Part shown: piece after piece, positions 13,644-14,271 of the stretch
Position numbering within the stretch: the stretch's first letter is position 1
Layout of the letters: each line of letters opens with the position of its first letter
Source of the DNA: Parvularcula sp963922235
GTDB taxonomy: Bacteria > Pseudomonadota > Alphaproteobacteria > Caulobacterales > Parvularculaceae
Assembly (NCBI GenBank): GCA_963922235.1
Contig: CAWUIJ010000070.1
Location: 1 to 14,271, forward strand
Direction: 5' to 3'
Length of the DNA stretch: 14,271 nt
Translations under genes and position numbers: made by a program
Notes under the pieces: generated by a model
Databases searched by the model: none
Seen by the model: only the letters and a program-made list of their open reading frames with translations
Told to the model about the DNA's origin: nothing

Positions 13644-14271
13644 TGTCAGCCCTTCTCCATATGGTCTCGCCTGAGGCCGCGCTCAGCGGCGCACTGATCA
13701 CACCGCTCATTGGTCTGATCTTTATCAGTCTCCTGGACCGGTCTCCGGACGCGCGGGAGGCCAGCACGCTGGCGACCGGCCTCATCACTTTGCTCTTCAC
13801 GGCAACGGTCTTTGTGGCTGTTGGGGAGGGCGCCCGGCCAACACTGCAGCTCTTTGAGATGCTGCCCGGCCTCACCGTGACCTTTAAGGTCGAGCCCTTA
13901 GGGGCGCTCTTTGGACTGATTGCTTCGGGGCTGTGGCTCGTGAACTCGGTCTATTCGATCGGCTATATGCGCGGGAACAACGAGAAGGCGCAAACCCGGT
14001 TTTACATGAGCTTCGCGATCGCCATCACGGCGGCGCTGGGTATTGCTTATTCTGGCAATCTTCTCACGTTCTTCCTGTTCTACGAGACCCTGACGATTTC
14101 GACCTTCCCATTGGTCACGCATAAGCGGGATGAGAAGGCGAGAGCGGGCGGCCGGATCTATGTTGGTATCCTGATGGGGACCTCGATCGGGCTTCTCCTA
14201 CCAGCGATCATCTGCACCTATTGGCTCACGGGAACGACGGATTTCGTCCTGGGCGGGATCATCGCAGAGCA
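13643..14271 (+). CDS. Second MrpD-like proton-conducting subunit, 3' end cut off by window edge
   Basis: A partial frame (209 codons to the edge), MSALLHMVSPEAALSGALIT and onward, clearly a NuoL/M/N-family antiporter subunit: GYMRGNNEKAQTRFYMSFAI (107-126) then LLTFFLFYETLTISTFPLV (140-158) carry the helix-5 Glu (E148), with membrane segments about 15-32, 43-61, 84-106, 120-136, 140-157 and 172-192. It is similar in plan to mnhD just upstream but differs widely in sequence, so it is an old paralog rather than a recent duplicate. It could be a second D, or stand in for the missing N-terminal half of MrpA. Start ATG 13643 overlaps the mnhD stop by one base, so it belongs to the same operon. 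Full length and any later genes lie outside the window. Confidence 0.9.
   Translation, partial: MSALLHMVSPEAALSGALITPLIGLIFISLLDRSPDAREASTLATGLITLLFTATVFVAVGEGARPTLQLFEMLPGLTVTFKVEPLGALFGLIASGLWLVNSVYSIGYMRGNNEKAQTRFYMSFAIAITAALGIAYSGNLLTFFLFYETLTISTFPLVTHKRDEKARAGGRIYVGILMGTSIGLLLPAIICTYWLTGTTDFVLGGIIAE

Overview
The window reads as ordinary chromosomal core sequence from an alphaproteobacterium. It is moderately GC-rich, has dense, often overlapping genes, and shows no mobile element, CRISPR array, rRNA or tRNA. A split glycine decarboxylase (gcvPA/gcvPB), a DUF4170 gene next to a CysQ-like phosphatase and a TldE/PmbA gene, and a YqgE protein all fit Alphaproteobacteria. Caulobacterales (Hyphomonadaceae-like) or Parvularculales are my best guess, from gene content only.

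Left part (1-3828). A YqgE/AlgH-family gene runs off the left edge on the minus strand. Divergent from it is a 1-Cys Prx5-type peroxiredoxin. The 157-base gap between them carries two perfect inverted repeats that look like operators or hairpins. A small predicted membrane protein follows on the plus strand and converges, with overlapping stop codons, on a minus-strand cluster transcribed in the order pmbA/tldE, cysQ-like, DUF4170.

Middle part (3829-8691). A tandem (two-aptamer) glycine riboswitch sits in front of gcvT, gcvH, an unannotated 45-aa Gly/Ala-rich membrane peptide, gcvPA and gcvPB. These supply the T, H and P proteins of the glycine cleavage system. The L protein (lipoamide dehydrogenase) is not in the window. 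High glycine presumably turns the operon on. A short hairpin and a second pairing that covers the gcvT Shine-Dalgarno suggest control of translation rather than termination.

Right part (8698-14271). A small minus-strand lipoprotein gene abuts gcvPB tail to tail, with a strong hairpin at the junction. Then a tightly overlapping plus-strand operon encodes a multisubunit Mrp-type Na+/H+ antiporter: mnhE, mnhF, mnhG, a stand-alone MrpA C-terminal (MbhD/MbhE-like) gene, mnhB, mnhC, mnhD, and a second mnhD-like gene that runs off the right edge. This order matches the antiporter module of archaeal membrane-bound hydrogenases (Mbh A-H) rather than the Bacillus MrpABCDEFG order. No full-length MrpA is seen before the edge.

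I found no wholly new system. The points most worth a second look are the roughly 110-residue His-rich insertion in MnhC, with six histidines at exact four-residue spacing; the Mbh-like operon layout with duplicated D subunits; the 45-aa peptide inside the glycine cleavage operon; and the palindromes ahead of the peroxiredoxin.
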